Source: Burkholderiales bacterium LSUCC0115
GTDB lineage: Bacteria; Pseudomonadota; Gammaproteobacteria; Burkholderiales; Burkholderiaceae_A
Assembly: GCA_009646425.1 (NCBI GenBank)
Contig: WJBW01000001.1
Location: 368,146 to 432,145 of the forward strand
DNA: 64,000 bases
Direction: 5' to 3'
The notes beneath the pieces are model-generated. The model saw only the letters and a program-made list of their open reading frames with translations, was not told the DNA's origin and ran no database searches. Within the stretch, counting starts at the first letter, position 1, and each line of letters begins with the position of its first letter. Made by a program: the position numbers and the translations under genes. This document shows positions 17,801 to 27,300 of this stretch, one piece after another.

Positions 17801-18293
17801 GGAGGCTGCGCAGCATCCAGGCTGTCTTCTCGTGAACGTCTAATCGCTGCGTGAGCAAGTCGGCCGTGGGCTGGTCATTTGCCTTTTCCACAATGGGGAA
17901 GAGCCGGCGGGCCGAGCGGGCTGCCGCCTCTTGGGCCAACACCAAATGCCTGACCATATCCATGGCCTCGGGCACCCCAGCCACCTCTTTGATCGAGGCC
18001 AGCTTGACGTACTCAGCGTAGGTACCAGGTGCGGGAAAGCCAAGCGCCCTGATTCGCTCTGCGATCAGATCGAGTGCGCCCCACTGCTCGGTGTACTGGG
18101 TCATGAACATGTTGTGTAGCGCATTGAACATGGGCCCTTTGACGTTCCAATGAAAGTTGTGCGTCATCAGGTAAAGCGTATAGCTGTCCGCCAGAAAAGC
18201 CGACAGGCCTTTTGCAATCTTGGAGCGGTCCGCATCCGACAGGCCAATGTCGATCTTCATGGATTTGTCGTTGGCAGTTGATTTCTTGGCCAT
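17790..18293 (-). CDS. dps: Dps-family ferritin-like protein
   Basis: A 167-residue four-helix protein with the Dps ferroxidase signature: THNFHWNVKGPMFNALHNMF, then QWGALDLIAERIRALG, and the C-terminal DVHEKTAWMLRS. Dps forms 12-mers that oxidise and store iron and shield DNA from peroxide. The lysine-rich N-terminal tail (MAKKSTANDK) could bind DNA. An AAGGAGG site lies just upstream of the ATG. It overlaps the flavoprotein gene downstream. Confidence 0.9.
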   Translation of the reverse strand: MAKKSTANDKSMKIDIGLSDADRSKIAKGLSAFLADSYTLYLMTHNFHWNVKGPMFNALHNMFMTQYTEQWGALDLIAERIRALGFPAPGTYAEYVKLASIKEVAGVPEAMDMVRHLVLAQEAAARSARRLFPIVEKANDQPTADLLTQRLDVHEKTAWMLRSLLEG

Positions 18294-18320
18294 TTGAACC
18301 TCCTTGTCGTGAACCGACGC

Positions 18321-19268
18321 TTAACCGAGCGCCGTATCTAGAAACATCATGACGGCAAAGCCAATCATGAGCCCCATAGTAGCCGCTGTCTGGTGACCGC
18401 GCCGATGGGTCTCTGGAATGACCTCATGGGAAACAACAAAAATCATGGCGCCAGCAGCCAGACCCATGCCCAACGGATAGGCCATCTGAAAGCCCCCCGT
18501 CAAGGCCCAACCAATCACGGCCCCAATCGGCTCCAGCAGACCTGTAGCCGCGGCCACCAAGACCGAACGCATCATTGGCAGACCTACTGCCCGCAAGGTC
18601 AGTGCAACCGCCAGCCCCTCGGGGATGTCTTGAATAGCAATGGCACTGGCCAACGGAAAGCCCGCCGACCAATCGCCGTTGGCAAAGCCCACACCGATGG
18701 CCATGCCCTCTGGCAGGTTATGAATGGCAATGGCCAACACAAAGAGCCAGACCTTAGAGAGTCGGCTGCAGCCCACACCGCACTCCCCCACCTGATCGTG
18801 ATAGTGCGGCACGAAGCGATCCAAGCCCAGCATCAGAAACACGCCCAGAAAGAGCCCAGCCACCACGACAATCGCTGGCAGCATGGGTTGGCTGGTGAGG
18901 GTGGCCGCATGCTCAAGGCCCGGCATAATCAAAGAGAAGGCTGCGGCCGCCAGCATCATGCCGGCTGCAAAGCCGAGTATGGCGTCCTCTGTCTTGGCGG
19001 AGACCGATCGAATCGACAGCGCCAGCGCAGCCCCTGCAGCCGTTCCAGCCAGGCCCATCATGCCGCCCAGAAGGCCATACCGCAGATTCTGCTGACCAGC
19101 CAGTTGGACGGAGCCTGACAGCACTATGGGAATCAGACTGGCCAGTGCAAGGGCCACCAGCGTGGCCAGGCCGAGCCAGAGGGCGAGCGCCATGATGGGC
19201 TGCCGGCGGTTGGCCTGCAGCCACTCTTGCCGAAAGCTGTTCACAGTTGCCTGAATTCGTTCAACCAC
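18321..19268 (-). CDS. ZIP-family divalent metal transporter
   Basis: A 315-residue protein with about eight membrane helices and two ZIP metal-site motifs in consecutive helices: AIHNLPEGMAIGVGF and AIQDIPEGLAVAL. A histidine/cysteine loop (VPHYHDQVGECGVGC) lies before them. ZIP proteins usually import zinc or iron. The start is GTG at 19268, directly after a strong AGGAGG; the longer open frame upstream has no such site and no similarity. It is divergent from tonB, and a shared metal-responsive control region between them is plausible. Confidence 0.85.
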   Translation of the reverse strand: MVERIQATVNSFRQEWLQANRRQPIMALALWLGLATLVALALASLIPIVLSGSVQLAGQQNLRYGLLGGMMGLAGTAAGAALALSIRSVSAKTEDAILGFAAGMMLAAAAFSLIMPGLEHAATLTSQPMLPAIVVVAGLFLGVFLMLGLDRFVPHYHDQVGECGVGCSRLSKVWLFVLAIAIHNLPEGMAIGVGFANGDWSAGFPLASAIAIQDIPEGLAVALTLRAVGLPMMRSVLVAAATGLLEPIGAVIGWALTGGFQMAYPLGMGLAAGAMIFVVSHEVIPETHRRGHQTAATMGLMIGFAVMMFLDTALG

Positions 19269-19442
19269 GATGACCTCCTGATCAAAGGGGTGTTGGGATG
19301 AAGACAGTCTGAGCACCGCCGATAGATTTATCCAATGAATAATTTCTAAAGATTGAATAGGTTTTGGCAATCGTCTACCAGGGCCAGCACCCTCTCATCG
19401 GATCAAACTGCCCAAGCTGCGAACGCGATAAGCTTTGAGGCT

Positions 19443-20114
19443 ATGTCGACTGGCCCAAACAGCCTTGGCCATGGGGGTGACCCCATCAAACGACTCCAGA
19501 ACCTGGCAGTCGTCGTTGGCCTGCACGCCCTTGGCCTTATGGGGCTGGTCTACACGGCCAACCAGATCGACCTGCAGGTCTCAGAGGCCAAGCCGATTCT
19601 GGCCAGCATCATTGCGCCTTCCAGACCCTCTCCAGTGGTCGTGCCCGCACCAACCCCGCCCAAGCCGGTGGTGAAAGAGACCCCGAAAAAGATTCTGACC
19701 TCCCCCAAGCCTGCACCGACGCCCACGCCAGTGGCGCCAACACCAGAGCCGGTTAAAAAGGTCGAGCCCAGCCCAGTCGTTGAACAGAAGACCGATGCAA
19801 AGGCTAACCAGGAGGCCGCCGCATCCGAAGTCATCCAGCCCAAGTTCGATGCCGACTACCTAAACAACCCAAAGCCTGGCTACCCGTCCATCTCCCGCCG
19901 ACTGGGTGAAGAGGGGGTGGTCATGCTGCGCGTGTATGTCAGCGCGCAAGGCACGCCAGACCAAATTCAACTGCTCAAATCCAGTGGCTTTGCCCGCCTG
20001 GACCAGGCCGCCCAAGAGGCGGTTGGCCGCTGGCGGTTTGTACCGGCCAGACAGGGCAAAATAGCCACAGCTGCCTGGGTTCAAGTACCCGTTTCGTTCC
20101 AACTCCGGAGATAG
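19443..20114 (+). CDS. tonB: Energy transducer TonB
   Basis: A 223-residue protein with an N-terminal membrane anchor at about 20-38. A proline-rich spacer of Pro-Lys and Pro-Thr runs follows (about 62-120). The C-terminal TonB domain runs from YPSISRRLGEEGVV to the end, with LDQAAQEAVGRWRFVPA. It carries proton-motive energy from ExbB-ExbD to outer-membrane receptors. It starts at the ATG at 19443. exbB follows after two bases and exbD after another 11, so they form one operon. No TonB-dependent receptor is in the window. Confidence 0.9.
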   Translation: MSTGPNSLGHGGDPIKRLQNLAVVVGLHALGLMGLVYTANQIDLQVSEAKPILASIIAPSRPSPVVVPAPTPPKPVVKETPKKILTSPKPAPTPTPVAPTPEPVKKVEPSPVVEQKTDAKANQEAAASEVIQPKFDADYLNNPKPGYPSISRRLGEEGVVMLRVYVSAQGTPDQIQLLKSSGFARLDQAAQEAVGRWRFVPARQGKIATAAWVQVPVSFQLRR

Positions 20115-20116
20115 CC

Positions 20117-20800
20117 ATGCCAACCGCTCAGCCCATGGGCTTTAGCCACTTTCTTAGCCAGACCGATGCCCTGGGCCTGGTCTTGTTTGTCATCTTGATC
20201 GCCATGTCAGTGGCCAGCTGGACGGTGATTGTCACCAAGATCCGCCAGGCCATGGGGCGCAAAAAAGAAACGGCGGCGTTTGTCCAGGAGTTTCAGGCGA
20301 TCAGCAGCCTAGACGGCTTAAAGACCCTGGCCAGCCAGCATGCCGATGCCCATGGGCGCATTGCCCAGGCAGCGATCTCTGCGGCCACCTATGCGAGCGT
20401 GAAGACCGGCACTGGCCTCATCGATGCAGAGAGTCCCAGCGAGCTGGTGAGTCGTGCCTTGCAGCAGGCCATCGACGAAGAAGCCGCCCGCCAGGAATAC
20501 GGCCAGACACTGCTCGCATCGGTGGCATCCAGCGCCCCGTTTGTGGGCCTGTTCGGAACGGTCTGGGGCATCTACCACGCGCTGGTCAGCATTGGCATGA
20601 GTGGTCAGAGCTCTCTGGACCAGGTGGCGGGCCCCGTGGGTGAGGCCCTGATCATGACGGCTCTGGGACTGGCCGTTGCCATTCCGGCGGCCCTGGCCTA
20701 CAACGCATTTCAGCGCCAGGCCCGTCTGTACAGTGCACAACTGGAACGCTTTGCCCACGACCTGTTTGTCTTGATTGCCACTGGCAGCAAGCCCCGATAA
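20117..20800 (+). CDS. exbB: ExbB, MotA/TolQ-type proton channel protein
   Basis: A 227-residue inner-membrane protein with three helices and the family core ASVASSAPFVGLFGTVWGIYHAL. EALIMTALGLAVAIPAALAYNAF follows. With ExbD it forms the proton-driven motor that energises TonB. Its length suits short ExbB proteins. It lies between tonB and exbD. Confidence 0.92.
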   Translation: MPTAQPMGFSHFLSQTDALGLVLFVILIAMSVASWTVIVTKIRQAMGRKKETAAFVQEFQAISSLDGLKTLASQHADAHGRIAQAAISAATYASVKTGTGLIDAESPSELVSRALQQAIDEEAARQEYGQTLLASVASSAPFVGLFGTVWGIYHALVSIGMSGQSSLDQVAGPVGEALIMTALGLAVAIPAALAYNAFQRQARLYSAQLERFAHDLFVLIATGSKPR

Positions 20801-20811
20801 GGCAGACCACC

Positions 20812-21225
20812 ATGGCCTTTCACGTCTCCTCTAAGACCGGGCGACACCAGCCCAATCCCGAGATCAACATGGTGCCGCTGATCGACGTCATGCTGGTGCT
20901 GGTCATTATTTTTATGGTCACGGCTCCGTTGATGACCCACGCCGTTAAGGTGGACCTACCCAAGGCCAGCAGCCAGCGGAATGAAGTCAAGCCGCAGACC
21001 ATCTCGCTGTCGATCGATGCGAGCGGCACGCTCTACTGGAACAAGGAAAAGGCCGACTGGGCTGCCCTGCCAGAGCGCCTGAAGGCCGAGTCAGCCAAAA
21101 ACCCTCAGCCCGAGCTGCATATTCGGGCCGATGAGAACACCGCCTATAAGAAAGTGGCGGAACTCATGAGCGAGGCCTCTAAGGTGGGCCTAACCAAGAT
21201 TGGGTTTGTGACAGATCCCAAGTGA
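20812..21225 (+). CDS. exbD: ExbD/TolR-family protein
   Basis: A 137-residue protein with a single N-terminal membrane helix. It has the proton-carrying aspartate in NMVPLIDVMLVLVIIFMV, followed by a periplasmic domain ending KIGFVTDP. It works with ExbB to energise TonB. It is the last gene of the operon, followed by a GC-rich hairpin. Confidence 0.92.
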   Translation: MAFHVSSKTGRHQPNPEINMVPLIDVMLVLVIIFMVTAPLMTHAVKVDLPKASSQRNEVKPQTISLSIDASGTLYWNKEKADWAALPERLKAESAKNPQPELHIRADENTAYKKVAELMSEASKVGLTKIGFVTDPK

Positions 21226-21232
21226 CCGGAAA

Positions 21233-21250
21233 GGCCTGCTCTCGCAGGCC
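21233..21250. terminator. GC-rich hairpin between exbD and ahpF
   Basis: A perfect 7-bp stem (GGCCTGC / GCAGGCC) with a TCTC loop, starting 8 bases after the exbD stop and ending 20 bases from the ahpF stop. There is no T-run on the plus strand and only TTT on the minus strand, so it is a weak or factor-assisted terminator for the two convergent operons. Confidence 0.5.
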
Positions 21251-21269
21251 CAACCCGTCGTTACGCGAT

Positions 21270-22868
21270 CTACGCCGCCACGGCTACCGTTGTCACGGTG
21301 TCCTGAGCCGGTACGCTGCTGCGAATCAGGTAATCAAAAGCCCCCAAGGCGGCCTTGGCCCCCTCGCCTGCCGCAATGACGATCTGCTTGTAGGGCGTGG
21401 TGGTGCAATCCCCTGCTGCAAACACACCAGGCACATTGGTGGCGCCATGGCTATCGACCACAATCTCGCCGTACTTGCTGAGCTCCACTGTTCCCTTGAG
21501 CCATTCGGTATTGGGGACCAGACCAATCTGGACAAAAACGCCTTGCAGGGCCAGCTGATGCACCTGTCCAGAAACGCGATCCTTATAGGTCAGGCCGGTC
21601 ACCTGATTACCGTCGCCATTGATCTCGGTGGTCTGCGCATTGGTGATGATGGTGACGTTGGGCAGGCTGCGAGCCTTGGCCACCAGCACCGCGTCGGCCT
21701 TGAGCTGGTCTGCAAACTCGACAACGGTCACATGCGAGACCACACCAGCCAGGTCGATCGCAGCCTCAATGCCTGAGTTGCCGCCACCAATCACAGCCAC
21801 GGCCTTGCCCTTAAACAGGGGACCATCGCAATGCGGGCAGTAGGCCACACCGCGGTTCTTGTATTCCTGCTCACCGGGCACATTCACATTACGCCACCGG
21901 GCACCGGTCGACAGAATGACCGAGCGGCTCTTTAGAACGCCACCGTTGGCCATGTGAACCTCAACCAGGCCACCGACTTGTGAGGGCGCCACAATCTTCT
22001 CGGCGCGCTGAAGGTTCATGATGTCCACGTCGTAGTGCTTGACGTGGCGCTCTAGATCGGCCGCGAACTTGGGGCCATCGGTCTCGAGCACCGAGATGTA
22101 GTTCTCAATACCCAGGGTGTCATTGGTCTGGCCACCGAAACGCTCTGCGGCCAGCCCCGTGCGAATACCCTTACGGGCTGCATAAACAGCAGCCGCAGCA
22201 CCAGCCGGGCCACCGCCTACGACCAAGACATCGAATGCCTCCTTGGCGTCGATCTTGGCCTTGTCTTTCTCGTCAGATTTGGTGTCGAGCTTGGCGACGA
22301 TTTCCTCAACCGTCATACGGCCAGAGCCAAAGAGCTCGCCATTCAGAAAGACCATGGGCACTGCCATGATCTTGCGTGCAGCCACTTCGTCTTGATACAG
22401 GCCACCGTCGATCACCACCGTCTTGACCTTGCTGTTCAGAATCGACATCAGGCTCAGCGCCTGCACGACATCGGGGCAGTTGTGACAAGACAACGACATG
22501 TAGACCTCAAAGCTGTAATCGCCGTCTAGCGCCTGAATGCTCTCGATGACATCTGCCTCGACCTTGGGTGGATGACCACCGGCCCAGAGCAGCGCCAAGA
22601 CCAGTGAGGTGAACTCATGCCCCAAAGGAACCGCAGCAAATCGCAGCGACATGTCTGTGCCATCGCGAGCCACCGTGAAAGACGGACTGCGGGCATCCTG
22701 GCCATCAAACCGAACAGAGACCTTTTCGGACAGACCACCAATGGTCTCGAGCAAGGACCGGACTTCGGCCGAGCTGGGCTCGTTGGAAATTGTGCCCGTT
22801 AAGGTGATGGGATAGACGAGTTTCTGCAGATAGGCCTGCAACTGCGCTTTGAGCTGATCATTGAGCAT
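21270..22868 (-). CDS. ahpF: Alkyl hydroperoxide reductase subunit F
   Basis: A 532-residue flavoprotein of typical AhpF length. The N-terminal tandem thioredoxin fold carries the redox pair in [10 protein letters not shown]. An FAD motif [19 protein letters not shown] follows, with a second active disulfide [10 protein letters not shown] and an NAD-binding [15 protein letters not shown]. It passes electrons from NADH to AhpC. It is transcribed after ahpC with an 80-base gap, forming the usual peroxide-defence operon. Confidence 0.93.
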   Translation of the reverse strand: MLNDQLKAQLQAYLQKLVYPITLTGTISNEPSSAEVRSLLETIGGLSEKVSVRFDGQDARSPSFTVARDGTDMSLRFAAVPLGHEFTSLVLALLWAGGHPPKVEADVIESIQALDGDYSFEVYMSLSCHNCPDVVQALSLMSILNSKVKTVVIDGGLYQDEVAARKIMAVPMVFLNGELFGSGRMTVEEIVAKLDTKSDEKDKAKIDAKEAFDVLVVGGGPAGAAAAVYAARKGIRTGLAAERFGGQTNDTLGIENYISVLETDGPKFAADLERHVKHYDVDIMNLQRAEKIVAPSQVGGLVEVHMANGGVLKSRSVILSTGARWRNVNVPGEQEYKNRGVAYCPHCDGPLFKGKAVAVIGGGNSGIEAAIDLAGVVSHVTVVEFADQLKADAVLVAKARSLPNVTIITNAQTTEINGDGNQVTGLTYKDRVSGQVHQLALQGVFVQIGLVPNTEWLKGTVELSKYGEIVVDSHGATNVPGVFAAGDCTTTPYKQIVIAAGEGAKAALGAFDYLIRSSVPAQDTVTTVAVAA

Positions 22869-22948
22869 GATGGTCTCCGACTGGGTGACAGACAGCGATC
22901 AAAAAAGAAGGGGCAGGCCTTGTGGGCCCACCCCGGTGTCAAGATCGA

Positions 22949-23512
22949 TTAGATCTTGCCAACTAGATCAAGCGAAGGGGTCAGCGTGTCAGCACCGGGC
23001 GTCCACTTGGCAGGGCAGACCTGACCAGGGTTCGCAGCGATGTACTGGGCAGCCTGCACCTTGCGCAGCAGCTCATTGGCGTCACGGCCGATGCCGTTGT
23101 CATGGATTTCGCACAGCTTGATGACGCCTTCGGGGTTGATCACGAACGTACCGCGCAGGGCCAGGCCCTCTTCTTCGATCATGACGTCGAAGTTGCGGGT
23201 GATGGTGCCGGTGGGGTCACCAACCAGGGGGTACTTGACCTTGTTGATGGTCTCGGAGGTCTCGTGCCAGGCTTTGTGGGTGAAGTGGGTGTCGGTCGAC
23301 ACGCCGTAGATCTCTACGCCCAGGGCCTTGAAGGTGTCGTAATGGTCGGCCAGGTCACCGAGTTCGGTGGGGCAGACAAAGGTGAAGTCGGCGGGGTAGA
23401 AGAACACCACGGACCACTTACCCTTCAGGGTGGCTTCGGTGATCTCGACAAATTTGCCGTTTTGGAACGCGGTGGCCTTGAAAGGCTTGATTTCGGTGTT
23501 GATCAGGGACAT
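22949..23512 (-). CDS. ahpC: Alkyl hydroperoxide reductase subunit C (2-Cys peroxiredoxin)
   Basis: A 187-residue peroxiredoxin with the peroxidatic cysteine in [11 protein letters not shown] and the resolving cysteine in GQVCPAKW. The decamer-forming C-terminal tail ends DLVGKI. It reduces H2O2 and organic peroxides in the cytoplasm and is recycled by AhpF, coded just downstream. The 155-base region upstream should hold its promoter. I did not find a convincing OxyR site there. Confidence 0.95.
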   Translation of the reverse strand: MSLINTEIKPFKATAFQNGKFVEITEATLKGKWSVVFFYPADFTFVCPTELGDLADHYDTFKALGVEIYGVSTDTHFTHKAWHETSETINKVKYPLVGDPTGTITRNFDVMIEEEGLALRGTFVINPEGVIKLCEIHDNGIGRDANELLRKVQAAQYIAANPGQVCPAKWTPGADTLTPSLDLVGKI

Positions 23513-23607
23513 GTTGGTCTTCTTTCGTTGGGAGGATTATTCGTTGTGAATGGCTAATGTGGCAGCGCAACTAGTGCGCCGCAACGACATCTTCCCCGTA
23601 AGTGAAA

Positions 23608-23637
23608 ACCCGATCAAATTGTAATTTTCAATCGGGT
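23608..23637 (-). terminator. Probable amtB terminator
   Basis: ACCCGAT at 23608-23614 pairs with ATCGGGT at 23631-23637, and the AT-rich interior can extend the stem. On the minus strand the hairpin is followed by TTTTC. It lies 31 bases after the amtB stop, so it would end the clc-amtB transcript before the ahpC promoter. Confidence 0.55.
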
Positions 23638-23667
23638 CGATAGTCCTCCGCTAACGACAGCCCCACA

Positions 23668-24858
23668 CTACCAACTGGTCTCGCGCTCAGGGGTGGCGGA
23701 CACCTGGTGAATGCTCAGGTCGGCGCCGTTGTACTCGTCTTCTTGGTCCAGGCGCAGGCCCATAAACGCTTTGATCAGTCCATAGACCACAAAGCCGCCC
23801 ACCAAGGCGATGGCAATGGCCAATCCCGTCCCTATCAGCTGACTGACTAAACTGACCCCACCCAGACCACCGAGTGCTGCGCTGCCAAAAATGCCGCAGG
23901 CCACCGCACCAAAGGCCCCACACAGACCATGTAAGGGCCACACACCCAGCACGTCGTCGATTCGTAGCTTGGTCTGGGTGTAGGCGAACATCTTGACGAA
24001 CAGCAGACCCGCCATGAAGCCCACGGCCAAGGAACCCACGGGGTGCATGACGTCGCTGCCAGCGCAGACGGCTACCAAACCCGCCAAGGGGCCGTTGTAG
24101 ATAAAGCCCGGGTCGTTTCGACCAATCGCCAGTGCTGCTAGGGTGCCGCCCACCATGGCCATCAGGCTGTTGAGGGCCACCAGGCCGGAGATATCACCCA
24201 CCTTTTGGGCGCTCATGACGTTAAAGCCAAACCAGCCCACAATCAGGATCCAGCTACCCAGAGCCAGAAACGGAATGCTGCTAGGCGGGTGGGCTGCGAC
24301 GGCACCTTCCTTGCGATACCGGCCTGAACGCGCACCCAGCAGCAGCACGGCGGTCAGCGCGATCCAGCCACCGACTGCGTGAACCACGGCAGAGCCTGCG
24401 AAGTCATGGAACGGTGAGCCGAACTGGGCCTTCAGGGCGTCCTGAAAACCAAAATTGTTGTTCCAGACCAGCCCTTCGAAAAAGGGGTAGATCAGCCCAA
24501 CCAGAAAGACCGTAGCCAACAGCTGAGGGCCAAATTTGGCGCGCTCTGCGATGCCACCGGAGATGATGGCGGGGATAGCTGCGGCAAAGGTAAAGAGAAA
24601 AAAGAACTTGGTGAGCTCAAAGCCACTGTTGACCACCAGTTTGTCGGCCCCCACCAGAAAGCTCACACCGTAGGCCACACCATAGCCAACGAAGAAATAG
24701 GCCACGGCGCTGACGGACAGGTCCGCGATGATCTTGACCAAGGCATTGACCTGATTCTTTTGACGAACCGTACCAACCTCTAGAAAGGCAAAGCCTGCGT
24801 GCATGGCCAGCACCATGATGGCGCCCAGCAAAATAAACAGCGTGTCGACGGACTGCAT
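23668..24858 (-). CDS. amtB: Ammonium transporter (Amt family)
   Basis: A 396-residue membrane protein with about eleven helices. The family motifs DFAGSAVVHAVGGW and GSWILIVGWFGFN are present, and the pore histidines are in AVVHAV and PLHGLCG. It conducts ammonium across the inner membrane. It has no cleavable signal. The usual partner glnK is absent. Instead the ATG directly abuts the TAA of an upstream ClC gene, so the two are translationally coupled. The C-terminal tail (RLDQEDEYNGADL) keeps the region through which Amt proteins bind PII. Confidence 0.92.
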   Translation of the reverse strand: MQSVDTLFILLGAIMVLAMHAGFAFLEVGTVRQKNQVNALVKIIADLSVSAVAYFFVGYGVAYGVSFLVGADKLVVNSGFELTKFFFLFTFAAAIPAIISGGIAERAKFGPQLLATVFLVGLIYPFFEGLVWNNNFGFQDALKAQFGSPFHDFAGSAVVHAVGGWIALTAVLLLGARSGRYRKEGAVAAHPPSSIPFLALGSWILIVGWFGFNVMSAQKVGDISGLVALNSLMAMVGGTLAALAIGRNDPGFIYNGPLAGLVAVCAGSDVMHPVGSLAVGFMAGLLFVKMFAYTQTKLRIDDVLGVWPLHGLCGAFGAVACGIFGSAALGGLGGVSLVSQLIGTGLAIAIALVGGFVVYGLIKAFMGLRLDQEDEYNGADLSIHQVSATPERETSW

Positions 24859-26280
24859 TTAGTGCTTCTCCTCCCAGAGGTTTTTTTGCCGTTGATCGGC
24901 GTTGGTTTGATTGGATGGACTTGCTGACGAATCAGCCTCGTTTTTGCTCTCAGGCTCGTGCTCTCGACGCATCCGGGCTGCCTGAGTAGGATGAATGGTC
25001 TCTAACAGGCGTCGCGCCAGAATCTCGTAGATGCTCTGGCGGCAGATGATTTTCGAGGTCAGGTTGGCAATCACAGCGGCCAGCATCAAGTAGATGAAGG
25101 CATCCTGGCTACCGGTCATCTCCATCACGATCACGGTAGCCGTCACCGGCGCCTGAACGACACCAGCCAAAAACGCGACCATGCCAATCAGCACCAGATG
25201 CTGATGCAGACTCTGAAGTCCAAACATCATGGCGAAATCGTGACCAAGTCCCGCCCCAATCGACAGCGATGGAGTGAAGATGCCGCCTGGGATGCCCGCC
25301 ACATAGCTCAGGACCGTGGCAGTGAACTTAACCAGGCTAAAGCCAAGCTCCCGCTGATCCACGGCAGGGTCCGCATTCAAGAGACCGGCAGCCGTCTGGT
25401 AGCCCGTCCCCAGAGAACTGCCATCGGTGATGAGCAGCAGAACCGCCAAGACCAGGCCAATGGCAGCAGCCAATGCGGCTGCCCGCCAAGCAGTCGAGGC
25501 CTCTGGCAGATAGCGCGGTAGACCGGTGACCAACAGCCAGGACATCAGACCGGCAATCAGTCCAGCCACCGCCGAAAAGACCGCCAGAATCAGCAGACTG
25601 GGAGTGGTGTCGCTTCGATCAAAAATGGGGAAAAAGTCGTAGTTGCCCTGCGCCGCCAGAGAGATAAAGCCAGCGCCCAGAATGGTCATCAAGACGAACC
25701 AAGTGGCCCGAATGGCTCTCCCCTTGGCCAACTCTTCCATGGCAAAGACGATCCCGGCCAATGGCGTGTTAAAGGCCGCAGCCAGGCCACCCGCACCACC
25801 GGCAATCACCAGCGACTCTGCAGACACGCGAAGACGGCCAGCCAGCCGATAGGCCCAAAAGGCCATGGCTGCAGCGCCCACCTGAATCGACGGACCCTCA
25901 CGCCCAATCGAGGCCCCGCAGGCCAGACCCAGGGTCACCAGAAAGACTTTCAAGAGGGTCTGCAGGGGATTGAGCAAACCCTTGGTCTGAACCGCGACGT
26001 CTTTGATGCGAACGGCGGCCATCGTCTGGGGAATGCCGCTGCCCGCGGCATAGGGCGCCCAACGAACGGTGACGTATCGGATGAACCCAAAGCCCAAGGG
26101 CATGATGAGCAAAAAGGCCCAGGGATAGACGGCAAACAGATCTTCGCTAAGATGCAGCGCCGCGTCGGCCATCTTCGCCAGCGCGATGACCACGACCGCC
26201 ACCACAATGGCGCCGCTCATGTGCAGGAGGTAGTCCTTGGTTCGGCTGGTATTGCGAATCAGGCGGGAAAAATCCTGCAC
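24859..26280 (-). CDS. ClC-type chloride channel/antiporter
   Basis: A 473-residue membrane protein with the three ClC selectivity motifs in order: AAGSGIPQTM, GREGPSIQVGAA (with the gating glutamate) and GGIFTPSLSIGAG. The proton-pathway region is also antiporter-like. There are no C-terminal CBS domains; the tail is a hydrophilic stretch rich in Glu, Ser and Asn. It should exchange chloride or a similar anion for protons. GTG at 26280 is the only start before the first helix. It is the first gene of a two-gene unit with amtB. Confidence 0.88.
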   Translation of the reverse strand: MQDFSRLIRNTSRTKDYLLHMSGAIVVAVVVIALAKMADAALHLSEDLFAVYPWAFLLIMPLGFGFIRYVTVRWAPYAAGSGIPQTMAAVRIKDVAVQTKGLLNPLQTLLKVFLVTLGLACGASIGREGPSIQVGAAAMAFWAYRLAGRLRVSAESLVIAGGAGGLAAAFNTPLAGIVFAMEELAKGRAIRATWFVLMTILGAGFISLAAQGNYDFFPIFDRSDTTPSLLILAVFSAVAGLIAGLMSWLLVTGLPRYLPEASTAWRAAALAAAIGLVLAVLLLITDGSSLGTGYQTAAGLLNADPAVDQRELGFSLVKFTATVLSYVAGIPGGIFTPSLSIGAGLGHDFAMMFGLQSLHQHLVLIGMVAFLAGVVQAPVTATVIVMEMTGSQDAFIYLMLAAVIANLTSKIICRQSIYEILARRLLETIHPTQAARMRREHEPESKNEADSSASPSNQTNADQRQKNLWEEKH

Positions 26281-26334
26281 CTAGGCGACTTTCTGGTTAG
26301 ATTTGTACGAAGCTTTGTATGGTAGCGTTGACCC

Positions 26335-26739
26335 ATGCGTGGGATCAAATCTAAGTCACTGCTGAGCTGGCTGAAACGGCTGGGACTGGTCGCCCTTTTT
26401 GCTTTCACCCTACAGTCTGTAGCCCCGAACGCCACTCCGCCCTCGAGGTCGTCGGACTTCGCTGCTTTTGCAGCGCAATCTGGGCTGGTCGATCTGTTAA
26501 GACCGGGCCAGACCGTTGATCTTTGCAGCCACTCGAGCTCCTCCGATCAGCAGCAAACAGTTCACAGTAACTGCCCCCTCTGTCTGGTCTCAGGCATCCT
26601 CCCCGGAAACGCTGCGCTGTTGCAGCCGGCTGTTTCGTTCACCCACCCCGTTGCCGTGGCTGCAACCCATCAAGTCTGCGGTCAACGCACATGGCCCACC
26701 GAACTGGCCACGGGCCCCCCTGTAGGTCTCTCTGTCTAA
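26335..26739 (+). CDS. DUF2946-like exported protein
   Basis: A 134-residue protein with an N-terminal hydrophobic signal (about 13-28) and a short conserved block with CSHSSSSDQQQ followed by HSNCPLCL. A basic start, CxH, then HCxxC is the look of DUF2946, small exported proteins usually found with copper genes. Metal binding by the Cys/His block is inferred. The downstream gene is a PCuAC copper chaperone on the same strand, 42 bases away, which supports a copper role. Confidence 0.6.
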   Translation: MRGIKSKSLLSWLKRLGLVALFAFTLQSVAPNATPPSRSSDFAAFAAQSGLVDLLRPGQTVDLCSHSSSSDQQQTVHSNCPLCLVSGILPGNAALLQPAVSFTHPVAVAATHQVCGQRTWPTELATGPPVGLSV

Positions 26740-26781
26740 ACCGTCCCTGTTCAGTTACGAAGCAAGAAAGAGAGCACTCAA

Positions 26782-27297
26782 ATGAAGCAATTTTTTATCT
26801 CCACCGGTATCGCCCTGGGTCTAGCACTGAGCCTCAGCCCCGCCACTGCCAAAGACGTCAAAGTTGGCAGCCTGAAAATTGAACATGGCTACGCCATGGA
26901 GACCCGCCCTGGCCAGCCCAATGGTGGTGCCTTTATCGAAGTCGAGAACCGTGGCAAACGCGTCGAGCGCCTGCTGTCAGTCAGCTTTCCGAAGACCGTC
27001 TCCGAGCGTGGCGAGCTTCACACCATGAAGCATGAAAACGGCAAGATGATCATGCGGGAAGTCCCAAAGTTTGAGATCCCGGCCGGCGGCAAACTGAAGC
27101 TGCAGCCCGGCGGCGATCACCTGATGATCATCGGCATCAAAGAGCCGCTCAAGCCTGGCTCAACCGTCAAGGCCACCCTGCAGTTCGAGAACGCCGGCAA
27201 AGTCGAGGTGGATCTGACTGTGAAGGCCCGAGGCGACATCAAGAAACACGGCCATGACGAGAGTCATCATGGTGGCCACGGCCCCATGAAGCACTAA
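26782..27297 (+). CDS. PCuAC-type periplasmic copper chaperone
   Basis: A 171-residue exported protein: signal peptide to about residue 23 (SPATA-K), then the PCuAC fold. The copper ligands are spread over LHTMKHENGKMIM and GGDHLMIIG, giving the H-M-x10-M-x21-H-x-M pattern. A histidine-rich tail (HGHDESHHGGHGPMKH) may bind more metal. Such proteins deliver Cu(I) to cytochrome oxidase in the periplasm. It ends three bases before the convergent DUF3299 gene. Confidence 0.85.
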   Translation: MKQFFISTGIALGLALSLSPATAKDVKVGSLKIEHGYAMETRPGQPNGGAFIEVENRGKRVERLLSVSFPKTVSERGELHTMKHENGKMIMREVPKFEIPAGGKLKLQPGGDHLMIIGIKEPLKPGSTVKATLQFENAGKVEVDLTVKARGDIKKHGHDESHHGGHGPMKH

Positions 27298-27300
27298 AGC

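Noticed and set aside
19269..19442. Fur box between the ZIP and tonB genes
   Set aside because: A+T-rich words such as AATGAATAATTTCT are present but do not form a convincing 19-bp Fur palindrome.
23513..23667. OxyR site upstream of ahpC
   Set aside because: Only one loose GATAGT half-site is visible; the inverted repeat in the gap is better explained as the amtB terminator.
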